Below are positions 18,961-31,100 of a DNA stretch of 64,000 bases, in pieces. Below the pieces are notes generated by a model that searched no databases, had not been told where the DNA came from, and saw nothing but the letters and a program-made list of their open reading frames with translations. The first letter of the stretch is position 1, and each line of letters opens with the position of its first letter. Origin of the DNA: Phytophthora colocasiae. Its lineage: Eukaryota > Oomycota > Peronosporomycetes > Peronosporales > Peronosporaceae. The position numbers were made by a program, and so were the translations under genes. The stretch lies in assembly GCA_018806915.1 (NCBI GenBank), contig JAGKQI010000048.1, positions 868,001-932,000 of the forward strand, in the 5' to 3' direction.

Positions 18961-21900
18961 TCAATCCGGCAATCCCGGGCCGTTTACCCCTTCATCGGTC
19001 TCGGGGATGTGTTGGCGACCTCTGTGGCGATGGGGATAGGTGCGTGGGCGTCAGACGTGGTGGGGATAAGGCTTGGACGACGTCAATCCGGCAATCACCG
19101 CACCGATAACACCATCATCGGTCTCGGGGATGTGTTGGCGACCTCTGTGGCGATGGGGATAGGTGCGTGGGCGTCAGACGTGGTTGGGATAAAGGCTTGG
19201 ACGACGTCAATCCGGCAATCCCCGGGCCGTTTACCCTTCATCAGTCTCGAGGATGTGTTGGCGACCTCTGTGGCGATGGGGATAGGTGCGTGGGCGTCAG
19301 ACGTGGTAGGGGATAAGGCTTGGACGACGTCAATCCCGGCAATCCCCGGGCCGTTTACCCCTTCATCGGTCTCGGGGATGTGTTGGCGACCTCTGTGGCG
19401 ATGGGGATAGGTGCGTGGGCGTCAGACGTGGTGGGGATAAGGCTTGGACGACGTCAATCCGGCCGTTTACCCCTTCATCAGTCTCGGGGATGTGTTGGCG
19501 ACCTCTGTGGCGATGGGGATAGGTGCGTGGGCGTCAGACGTGGTGGGGATAAGGCTTGGACGACGTCAATCCGGCAATCCCCGGGCCGTTTACCCTTCAT
19601 CGGTCTCGAGGATGTGTTTGCGACCTCTGTGGCGATGGGGCTAGGTGCGTGGGCGTCAGACGTGGTGGGGATAAGGCTTGGACGACGTCAATCCGGCGAT
19701 CCCTGGGCCGTTTACCCCTTCATCGGTCTCGGGGATGTGTTGGCGACCTCTGTGGCGATGGGGATAGGTGCGTGGGCGTCAGACGTGGTGGGGATAAGGC
19801 TTGGACGACGTCAATCCGGCAATCCCCGGGCCGTTTACCCCTTCATCGGTCTCGGGGATGTGTTGGCGACCTCTGTGGCGATGGGGATAGGTGCGTGGGC
19901 GTCAGACGTGGTGGGGATAAGGCTTGGACGGCGTCAATCCGGCAATCCCGGGCCGTTTACCCTTCATCAGTCTCGGGGATGTGTTGGCGACCTCTGTGGC
20001 GATGGGGATAGGTGCGTGGGCGTCAGACGTGGTGGGGATAAGGCTTGGACGACGTCAATCCGGCAATCCCGGGCCGTTTACCCTTCATCAGTCTCGAGGA
20101 TGTGTTGGCGACCTCTGTGGCGATGGGGATAGGTGCGTGGGCGTCAGACGTGGTCGGGATAAAGGCTTGGACGACGTCAATCCGGCAATCCCGGGCCGTT
20201 TACCCCTTCATCGGTCTCGAGGATGTGTTGGCGACCTCTGTGGCGATGGGGATAGGTGCGTGGGCGTCAGACGTGGTGGGGATAAAGGCTTGGACGACGT
20301 CAATCCGGCAATCCCCGGGCCGTTTACCCTTCATCGGTCTCGGGGATGTGTTGGCGACCTCTGTGGCGATGGGGATAGGTGCGTGGGCGTCAGACGTGGT
20401 GGGGATAAGGCTTGGAACACGTCAAAACAGCAATCACCTGGCCGATAAAACCTTCATCGGTCTCGGGGATGTGTTGGCGACCTCTGTGGCGATGGGGATA
20501 GGTGCGTGGGCGTCAGACGTGGTGGGGATAAGGCTTGGACGACGTCAATCCGGCAATCCCCGGGCCGTTTACCCCTTCATCGGTCTCGGGGATGTGTTGG
20601 CGACCTCTGTGGCGATGGGGATAGGTGCGTGGGCGTCAGACGTGGTGGATAAGGCTTGGACGGCGTCAATCCGGTAATCCCCGGGCCGTTTACCCCTTCA
20701 TCAGTCTCGGGGATGTGTTGGCGACCTCTGTGGCGATGGGGATAGGTGCGTGGGCGTCAGACGTGGTGGGGATAAGGCTTGGACGACGTCAATCCGGCAA
20801 TCCCCGGGCCGATTTCGTTGTCACGTGTGTAGGTCATGTGTTGGCGACCTCTGTGGCGATGGGGATAGGTGCGTGGGCGTCAGACGTGGTGGGGATAAGG
20901 CTTGGACGACGTCAATCCGGCCGTTTACCCCTTCATCGGTCTCGGGGATGTGTTGGCGACCTCTGTGGCGATGGGGATAGGTGCGTGGGCGTCAGACGTG
21001 GTGGGGATAAAGGCTTGGAACGACGTCAATCCGGCAATCCCCGGGCCGTTTACCCTTCATCAGTCTCGAGGATGTGTTGGCGACCTCTGTGGCGATGGGG
21101 ATAGGTGCGTGGGCGTCAGAGGTGGTGGGTATATGGTTTGGACGACGTAAATCGGGCAATCCCGGGGCGTTTTCCCCCTTCATCAGTCTCGGGGATGTGT
21201 TGGCGACCTCTGTGGCGATGGGGATAGGTGCGTGGGCGTCAGACGTGGTGGGGATAAGGCTTGGACGACGTCAATCCGGCCGTGTACCCCGACATCAGTC
21301 TCGGGGAGGGGTGGGCGACCTCTGTGGCGATGGGGATAGGTGCGTGGGCGTCAGACGTGGTGGTGAGATAAGGCTTGGACGACGTCAATCCGGCCGTTTA
21401 CCCCTTCATCGGTCTCGGGGATGTGTTGGCGACCTCTGTGGCGATGGGGATAGGTGCGTGGGCGTCAGACGTGGTGGGGATAAGGCTTGGACGACGTCAA
21501 TCCGGCAATCCCCGGGCCGTTTACCTTCATCAGTCTCGAGGATGTGTTGGCGACCTCTGTGGCGATGGGGATAGGTGCGTGGGCGTCAGACGTGGTGGGG
21601 ATAAGGCTTGGACGACGTCAATCCGGCAATCCCCGGGCCGTTTACCCCTTCATCAGTCTCGGGGATGTGTTGGCGACCTCTGTGGCGATGGGGATAGGTG
21701 CGTGGGCGTCAGACGTGGTGGGATAAGGCTTGGACGACGTCAAACCCGCAAACCCCTGGCCGTTTACCCATTCATCAGTCTCGGGGATGTGTTGGCGACC
21801 TCTGTGGCGATGGGGATAGGTGCGTGGGCGTCAGACGTGGTGGGGATAAGGCTTGGACGACGTCAATCCGGCACTCCCGGGCCGTTTACCCTTCATCAGT

Positions 21901-23569
21901 CTCGAGGATGTGTTGGCGACCTCTGTGGCGATGGGGATAGGTGCGTGGGCGTCAGACGTGGTGGGGATAAGGCTTGGACGACGTCAATCCGGCGATCCCG
22001 GGCCGTTTACCCTTCATCGGTCTCGAGGATGTGTTGGCGACCTCTGTGGCGATGGGGATAGGTGCGTGGGCGTCAGACGTGGTGGGGATAAGGCTTGGAC
22101 GACGTCAATCCGGCAATCCCCGGGCCGTTTACCCTTCATCAGTCTCGGGGATGTGTTGGCGACCTCTGTGGCGATGGGGATAGGTGCGTGGGCGTCAGAC
22201 GTGGTGGGGATAAGGCTTGGACGACGTCAATCCGGCAATCCCCGGGCCGTTTACCCCTTCATCAGTCTCGGGGATGTGTTGGCGACCTCTGTGGCGATGG
22301 GGATAGGTGCGTGGGCGTCAGACGTGGTGGGGATAAGGCTTGGACGACGTCAATCCGGCAATCCCCGGGCCGTTTGAACCTTCATCAGTCTCGGGGATGT
22401 GTTGGCGACCTCTGTGGCGATGGGGATAGGTGCGTGGGCGTCAGACGTGGTGGGGATAAGGCTTGGACGACGTCAATCCGGCAATCCCGGGCCGTTTACC
22501 CTTCATCAGTCTCGGGGATGTGTTGGCGACCTCTGTGGCGATGGGGATAGGTGCGTGGGCGTCAGACGTGGTGGGGATAAAGGCTTGGACGACGTCAATC
22601 CGGCAATCCCGGGCCGTTTACCTTCATCAGTCTCGAGGATGTGTTGGCGACCTCTGTGGCGATGGGGATAGGTGCGTGGGCGTCAGTCGTGGTGGGGATA
22701 AAGGCTTGGACGACGTCAATCCGGCAATCCCGGGCCGTTTACCCCTTCATCAGTCTCGGGGATGTGTTGGCGACCTCTGTGGCGATGGGGATAGGTGCGT
22801 GGGCGTCAGACGTGGTGGGGATAAGGCTTGGACGACGTCAATCCGGCAATCCCCGGGCCGTTTACCCCTTCATCAGTCTCGGGGATGTGTTGGCGACCTC
22901 TGTGGCGATGGGGATAGGTGCGTGGGCGTCAGACGTGGTGGGGATAAGGCTTGGACGACGTCAATCCGGCAATCCCGGGCCGTTTACCCTTCATCAGTCT
23001 CGAGGATGTGTTGGCGACCTCTGTGGCGATGGGGATAGGTGCGTGGGCGTCAGACGTGGTGGGGATAAGGCTTGGACGACGTCAATCCGGCAATCCCGGG
23101 CCGTTTACCCTTCATCAGTCTCGAGGATGTGTTGGCGACCTCTGTGGCGATGGGGATAGGTGCGTGGGCGTCAGACGTGGTGGGAATAAGGCTTGGACGA
23201 CGTCAATCCGGCAATCCCAGGCCGTTTCCCTTCATCAGTCTCGGAGGATGTGTTGGCGACCTCCGTGGCGATGGGGATAGGTGCGTGGGCGTCAGACGTG
23301 GTGGGCATAAGGCTTGGACGACGTCAATCCGGCAATCCCGGGCCGTTTACCCCTTCATCAGTCTCGAGGATGTGTTGGCGACCTCTGTGGCGATGGGGAT
23401 AGGTGCGTGGGCGTCAGACGTGGTGGGGATAAGGCTTGGACGACGTCAATCCGGCAGTACCGGAGCGGTTGCGGGCTTCATCCGTCTCGGGGATGTGTTG
23501 GCGACCTCTGTGGCGATGGGGAGAGGTGCGTGGGCGGCAGACGTGGTGGGGATAAGGCTTGGACGACGT

Positions 23570-25110
23570 CAATCCGGCCGTTTACCCCTTCATCAGTCTC
23601 GGGGATGTGTTGGCGACCTCTGTGGCGATGGGGATAGGTGCGTGGGCGTCAGACGTGGTGGGGATAAGGCTTGGACGACGTCAATCCGGCAATCCCCGGG
23701 CCGTTTACCCCTTCATCGGTCTCGGGGATGTGTTGGCGACCTCTGTGGCGATGGGGATAGGTGCGTGGGCGTCAGACGTGGTGGGGATAAGGCTTGGACG
23801 ACGTCAATCCGGCAATCACCGGGCCGTTTCACCCTTCATCGGTCTCGGGGATGTGTTGGCGACCTCTGTGGCGATGGGGATAGGTGCGTGGGCGTCAGAC
23901 GTGGTGGGGATAAGGCTTGGACGACGTCAATCCGGCAATCGGGCCGTTTACCCCTTCATCAGTCTCGGGGATGTGTTGGCGACCTCTGTGGCGATGGGGA
24001 TAGGTGCGTGGGCGTCAGACGTGGTGGGGATAAGGCTTGGACGGCGTCAATCCGGCAATCCCCGGGCCGTTTACCCCTTCATCAGTCTTGGGGATGTGTT
24101 GGCGACCTCTGTGGCGATGGGGATAGGTGCGTGGGCGTCAGACGTGGTGGGGATAAGGCTTGGACGACGTCAATCCGGCAATCCCCGGGCCGGGTCCCCC
24201 GTCATCAGTCTCGGGGATGTGTTGGCGACCTCTGTGGCGATGGGGATAGGTGCGTGGGCGTCAGACGTGGTGGGGATAAGGCTTGGACGACGTCAATCCG
24301 GCAATCCCCGGGCCGTTTACCCCTTCATCAGTCTCGGGGATGTGTTGGCGACCTCTGTGGCGATGGGGATAGGTGCGTGGGCGTCAGACGTGGTGGGGAT
24401 AAGGCTTGGACGACGTCAATCCGGCAATCCCCGGGCCGTTTACCCTTCATCAGTCTCGAGGATGTGTTGGCGACCTCTGTGGCGATGGGCATAGGTGCGT
24501 GGGCGTCAGACGTGGTGGGGATAAGGCTTGGACGACGTCAATACGGCACGCCACGGGACTTTTTACCCTTCATCAGTCTCGGGGATGTGTTGGCGACCTC
24601 TGTGGCGATGGGGATAGGTGCGTGGGCGTCAGACGTGGTGGGGATAAGGCTTGGACGACGTCAATCCGGCAATCCCCGGGCCGTTTACCCCTTCATCAGT
24701 CTCGGGGATGTGTTGGCGACCTCTGTGGCGATGGGGATAGGTGCGTGGGCGTCAGACGTGGTGGGGATAAGGCTTGGACGACGTCAATCCGGCAATCCCC
24801 GGGTTGTTTACCTCTTCATCAGTCTCGGGGATGTGTTGGCGACCTCTGTGGCGATGGGGATAGGTGCGTGGGCGTCAGACGTGGTGGGGATAAGGCTTGG
24901 ACGACGTCAATCCGGCAATCCCCGGGCCGTTTACCCCTTCATCAGTCTCGGGGATGTGTTGGCGACCTCTGTGGCGATGGGGATAGGTGCGTGGGCGTCA
25001 GACGTGGTGGGGATAAGGCTTGGACGACGTCAATCCGGCAATCCCCGGGCCGTTTACCCCTTCATCAGTCTCGTGGATGTGTTGGCGACCTCTGTGGCGA
25101 TGGGGATAGG
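23570..25110 (+). repeat. Satellite sub-block dominated by 123-bp monomers
   Basis: Here most successive monomers are exactly 123 bp apart; GATGTG falls at 23604, 23727, 23850, then 24093, 24216, 24339, and later 24584, 24707, 24830, 24953 and 25076. They carry CCCCGGG, ACCCCTTC and mainly CTCGGGGAT. Because 123 is divisible by three, one frame stays open for over two kilobases. This explains the longest reading frame of the window (23072-25231, 719 codons) without invoking a protein. Confidence 0.8.
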
Positions 25111-28100
25111 TGCGTGGGCGTCAGACGTGGTGGGGATAAGGCTTGGACGACGTCAATCCGGCAATCCCGGGCCGTTTACCCCTTCATCAGTCTCGAGGAT
25201 GTGTTGGCGACCTCTGTGGCGATGGGGATAGGTGCGTGGGCGTCAGACGTGGTGGGGATAAGGCTTGGACGACGTCAATCCGGCAATCCCGGGCCGTTTA
25301 CCCTTCATCAGTCTCGAGGATGTGTTGGCGACCTCTGTGGCGATGGGGATAGGTGCGTGGGCGTCAGACGTGGTGGGGATAAGGCTTGGACGACGTCAAT
25401 CCGGCAATCCCGGGCCGTTTACCCTTCATCAGTCTCGAGGATGTGTTGGCGACCTCTGTGGCGATGGGGATAGGTGCGTGGGCGTCAGACGTGGTGGGGA
25501 TAAGGCTTGGACGACGTCAATCCGGCAATACCATGGACGTTTCCCCCTTAATCACTCTCGGGGATGTGTTGGGGACCTCCGTGGCGATGGGCGATGGGGC
25601 TAGGGGGGTGGGCGTCAAACGGGGTGGGGATAAGGCTTGGACGACGTCAATCCGGCAATCCCGGGCCGTTTACCTCTTTATCGGTCTCGAGGATGTGTTG
25701 GCGACCTCTGTGGCGATGGGGATAGGTGCGTGGGCGTCAGACGTGGTGGGGATAAGGCTTGGACGACGTCAATCCGGCAATCCCCGGGCCGTTTACCCCT
25801 TCATCAGTCTCGGGTATGTGTTGGCGACCTCTGTGGCGATGGGGATAGGTGCGTGGGCGTCAGACGTGGTGGGGATAAGGCTTGGACGACGTCAATCCGG
25901 CAATCCCGGGCCGTTTACCCTTCATCAGTCTCGTGGATGTGTTGGCGACCTCTGTGGCGATGGGGATAGGTGCGTGGGCGTCAGACGTGGTGGGGATAAG
26001 GCTTGGACGACGTCAATCCGGCAATCCCCGGGCCGTTTACCCCTTCATCAGTCTCGGGGATGTGTTGGCGACCTCTGTGGCGATGGGGATAGGTGCGTGG
26101 GCGTCAGACGTGGTGGGGATAAAGGCTTGGACGACGTCAATCCGGCAATCCCGGGCCGTTTACCCTTCATCAGTCTCGGAGGATGTCTTGGAGACCTCTG
26201 TGGCGATGGGGATAGGTGCGTGGGCGTCAGACGTGGTGGGGATAAAGGCTTGGACGACGTCAATCCGGCAATCCCGGGCCGTTTACCCTTCATCAGTCTC
26301 GAGGATGTGTTGGCGACCTCTGTGGCGATGGGGATAGGTGCGTGGGCGTCAGACGTGGTGGGGATAAGGCTTGGACGACGTCAATCCGGCAATCCCGGGC
26401 CGTTTACCCTTCATCAGTCTCGGGGATGTGTTGGCGACCTCTGTGGCGATGGGGATAGGTGCGTGGGCGTCAGACGTGGTGGGGATAAGGCTTGGACGAC
26501 GTCAATCCGGCAATCCCCGGGCCGTTTACCCCTTCATCAGTCTCGGAGATGTGTTGGCGACCTCTGTGGCGATGGGGATAGGTGCGTGGGCGTCAGACGT
26601 GGTGGGGATAAGGCTTGGACGACGTCAAACCGGCAATCCCGGGCCGTTTACCCTTCATCAGTCTCGAGGATGTGTTGGCGACCTCTGTGGCGATGGGGAT
26701 CGGTGCGTGGGCGTCAGACGTGGTGGGGATAAGGCTTGGACGACGTCAATCCGGCAATCCCGGGCCGTTTACCCTTCATCAGTCTCGGAGGATGTGTTTG
26801 CGACCTCTGTGGCGATGGGGATAGGTGCGTGGGCGTCAGACGTGGTGGGGATAAGGCTTGGACGACGTCAATCCGGCAATCCCCGGGCCGTTTACCTTCA
26901 TCAGTCTCGAGGATGTGTTGGCGACCTCTGTGGCGATGGGGATAGGTGCGTGGGCGTCAGACGTGGTGGGGATAAGGCTTGGACGACGTCAATCCGGCAA
27001 TCCCGGGCCGTTTCCCCTTCATCAGTCTCGGGGATGTGTTGGCGACCTCTGTGGCGATGGGGATAGGTGCGTGGGCGTCAGACGTGGTGGGGATAAGGCT
27101 TGGACGACGTCAATCCGGCACCGTTTACCCCTTCATCAGTCTCGGGGATGTGTTGGCGACCTCTGTGGCGATGGGGATAGGTGCGTGGGCGTCAGACGTG
27201 GTGGGGATAAGGCTTGGACGACGTCAATCCGGCAATCCCGGGCCGTTTACCCTTCATCAGTCTCGAGGATGTGTTGGCGACCTCTGTGGCGATGGGGATA
27301 GGTGCGTGGGCGTCAGACGTGGTGGGGATAAGGCTTGGACGACGTCTATACGGCAATCCCGGGGCTTTTTTACGCTTCATCAGTCTCGGGGATGTGTTGG
27401 CGACCTCTGTGGCGATGGGGATAGGTGCGTGGGCGTCAGACGTGGTGGGGATAAGGCTTGGACGACGTCAATCCGGAAATCCCCGGGCCGTTTACCGCTT
27501 CATCAGTCTCGGGGATGTGTTGGCGACCTCTGTGGCGATGGGGATAGGTGCGTGGGCGTCAGACGTGGTGGGGATAAGGCTTGGACGACGTCAATCCGGC
27601 AATCCCGGGCCGTTTCCCCTTCATCAGTCTCGAGGATGTGTTGGCGACCTCTGTGGCGATGGGGATAGGTGCGTGGGCGTCAGACGTGGTGGGGATAAGG
27701 CTTGGACGACGTCAATCCGGCAATCCCCGGGCCGGTTCCCCCTTCATCTGTGTCGTGGATGTGTTGGCGACCTCTGTGGCGATGGGGATAGGTGCGTGGG
27801 CGTCAGACGTGGTGGGGATAAGGCTTGGACGACGTCAAACCTCCAATACACGGGCCGTTTACCCCTTCATCAGTCTCGGGGATGTGTTGGCGACCTCTGT
27901 GGCGATGGGGATAGGTGCGTGGGCGTCAGACGTGGTGGGGATAAGGCTTGGACGACGTCAATCCGGCAATCCCGGGCCGTTTCCCCTTCATCAGTCTCGG
28001 GGATGTGTTGGCGACCTCTGTGGCGATGGGGATAGGTGCGTGGGCGTCAGACGTGGTGGGGATAAGGCTTGGACGACGTCAATCCGGCAATCCCGGGCCG

Positions 28101-31100
28101 TTTCCCCTTCATCAGTCTCGGGGATGTGTTGGCGACCTCTGTGGCGATGGGGATAGGTGCGTGGGCGTCAGACGTGGTGGGGATAAGGCTTGGACGACGT
28201 CAATCCGGCAATCCCGGGCCGTTTACCCCTTCATCAGTCTCGAGGATGTGTTGGCGACCTCTGTGGCGATGGGGATAGGTGCGTGGGCGTCAGACGTGGT
28301 GGGGATAAAGGCTTGGACGACGTCAATCCGGCAATCCCGGGCCGTTTACCCCTTCATCAGTCTCGAGGATGTGTTGGCGACCTCTGTGGCGATGGGGATA
28401 GGTGCGTGGGCGTCAGACGTGGTGGGGATAAGGCTTGGACGACGTCAATCCGGCAATCCCCGGGCCGTTTACCCTTCATCAGTCTCGGGGATGTGTTGGC
28501 GACCTCTGTGGCGATGGGGATAGGTGCGTGGGCGTCAGACGTGGTGGGGATAAGGCTTGGACGACGTCAATCCGGCAATCCCGGGCCGTTTACCCCTTCA
28601 TCAGTCTCGAGGATGTGTTGGCGACCTCTGTGGCGATGGGGATAGGTGCGTGGGCGTCAGACGTGGTGGGGATAAGGCTTGGACGACGTCAATCCGGCAA
28701 TCCCGGGCCGTTTACCCTTCATCAGTCTCGAGGATGTGTTGGCGACCTCTGTGGCGATGGGGATAGGTGCGTGGGCGTCAGACGTGGTGGGGATAAAGGC
28801 TTGGACGACGTCAATCCGGCAATCCCGGGCCGTTTCCCCTTCATCAGTCTCGGGGATGTGTTGGCGACCTCTGTGGCGATGGGGATAGGTGCGTGGGCGT
28901 CAGACGTGGTGGGGATAAGGCTTGGACGACGTCAATCCGGCAATCCCGGGCCGTTTCCCTTCATCAGTCTCGGAGGATGTGTTGGCGACCTCTGTGGCGA
29001 TGGGGATAGGTGCGTGGGCGTCAGACGTGGTGGGGATAAGGCTTGGACGACGTCAATCCGGCAATCCCGGGCCGTTTACCCCTTCATCAGTCTCGAGGAT
29101 GTGTTGGCGACCTCTGTGGCGATGGGGATAGGTGCGTGGGCGTCAGACGTGGTGGGGATAAGGCTTGGACGACGTCAATCCGGCAATCCCCGGGCCGTTT
29201 ACCCCTACCACACTAAAGAGGAGGAGTAGGCGACCTCGGTGGCGATGGGGATCGGTGCGTGGGCGTCAGACGTGGTGGGGATAAGGCTTGGACGACGTCA
29301 ATCCGGCAATCCCGGGCCGTTTACCTTCATCAGTCTCGGAGGATGTGTTGGCGACCTCTGTGGCGATGGGGATAGGTGCGTGGGCGTCAGACGTGGTGGG
29401 GATAAGGCTTGGACGACGTCAATCCGGCAATCCCGGGCCGTTTCCCCTTCATCAGTCTCGAGGATGTGTTGGCGACCTCTGTGGCGATGGGGATAGGTGC
29501 GTGGGCGTCAGACGTGGTGGGGATAAGGCTTGGACGACGTCAATCCGGCAATCCCGGGCCGTTTACCCTTCATCAGTCTCGGGGATGTGTTGGCGACCTC
29601 TGTGGCGATGGGGATAGGTGCGTGGGCGTCAGACGTGGTGGGGATAAAGGCTTGGACGACGTCAATCCGGCAATCCCGGGCCGTTTACCCCTTCATCAGT
29701 CTCGGGGATGTGTTGGCGACCTCTGTGGCGATGGGGATAGGTGCGTGGGCGTCAGACGTGGTGGGGATAAGGCTTGGACGACGTCAATCCGGCAATCCCC
29801 GGGCCGTTTACCCCTTCATCAGTCTCGGGGATGTGTTGGCGACCTCTGTGGCGATGGGGATAGGTGCGTGGGCGTCAGACGTGGTGGGGATAAGGCTTGG
29901 ACGACGTCAATCCGGCAATCCCGGGCCGTTTACCTTCATCAGTCTCGAGGATGTGTTGGCGACCTCTGTGGCGATGGGGATAGGTGCGTGGGCGTCAGAC
30001 GTGGTGGGGATAAAGGCTTGGACGACGTCAATCCGGCAATCCCGGGCCGTTTCCCCTTCATCAGTCTCGGAGGATGTGTTGGCGACCTCTGTGGCGATGG
30101 GGATAGGTGCGTGGGCGTCAGACGTGGTGGGGATAAGGCTTGGACGACGTCAATCCTGCAATCCCCGCGCCGCGTCCCCCACCATCAGTCCCGCGTCTGT
30201 GCTGGGCAGATCTGTGGCGATGGGGATAGGTGCGTGGGCGTCAGACGTGGTGGGGATAAGGCTTGGACGACGTCAATCCGGCCGTTTACCCCTTCATCAG
30301 TCTCGGGGATGTGTTGGCGACCTCTGTGGCGATGGGGATAGGTGCGTGGGCGTCAGACGTGGTGGGGATAAGGCTTGGACGACGTCAATCCGGCAATCCC
30401 GGGCCGTTTACCCTTCATCAGTCTCGAGGATGTGTTGGCGACCTCTGTGGCGATGGGCATAGGTGCGTGGGCGTCAGAGGTGGTGGGGATAAGGCTTGGA
30501 CGACGTCAATCCGGCAATCCCGGGCCGTTTACCTTCATCAGTCTCGGGGATGTGTTGGCGACCTCTGTGGCGATGGGGATAGGTGCGTGGGCGTCAGACG
30601 TGGTGGGGATATGGCTTGGACGACGTCAATCCGGCAATCCCCGGGCCGTTTACCCCTTCATCAGTCTCGGGGATGTGTTGGCGACCTCTGTGGCGATGGG
30701 GATAGGTGCGTGGGCGTCAGACGTGGTTTCGGAATGGCTTGGAGGACGTCAATCCGGCAATCCCGGGCCGTTTACCCTTCATCAGTCTCGTGGATGTGTT
30801 GGCGACCTCTGTGGCGATGGGGATAGGTGCGTGGGCGTCAGACGTGGTGGGGATAAGGCTTGGACGACGTCAATCCGGCAATCCCCGGGCCGTTTCCCCC
30901 TTCATCAGTCTCGGGGATGTGTTGGCGACCTCTGTGGCGATGGGGATAGGTGCGTGGGCGTCAGACGTGGTGGGGATAAGGCTTGGACGACGTCAATCCG
31001 GCAATCCCGGGCCGTTTACCCTTCATCAGTCTCGAGGATGTGTTCGCGACCTCTGTGGCGATGGGCAGAGGTGCGTGGGCGTCAGACGTGGTGGGGATAA

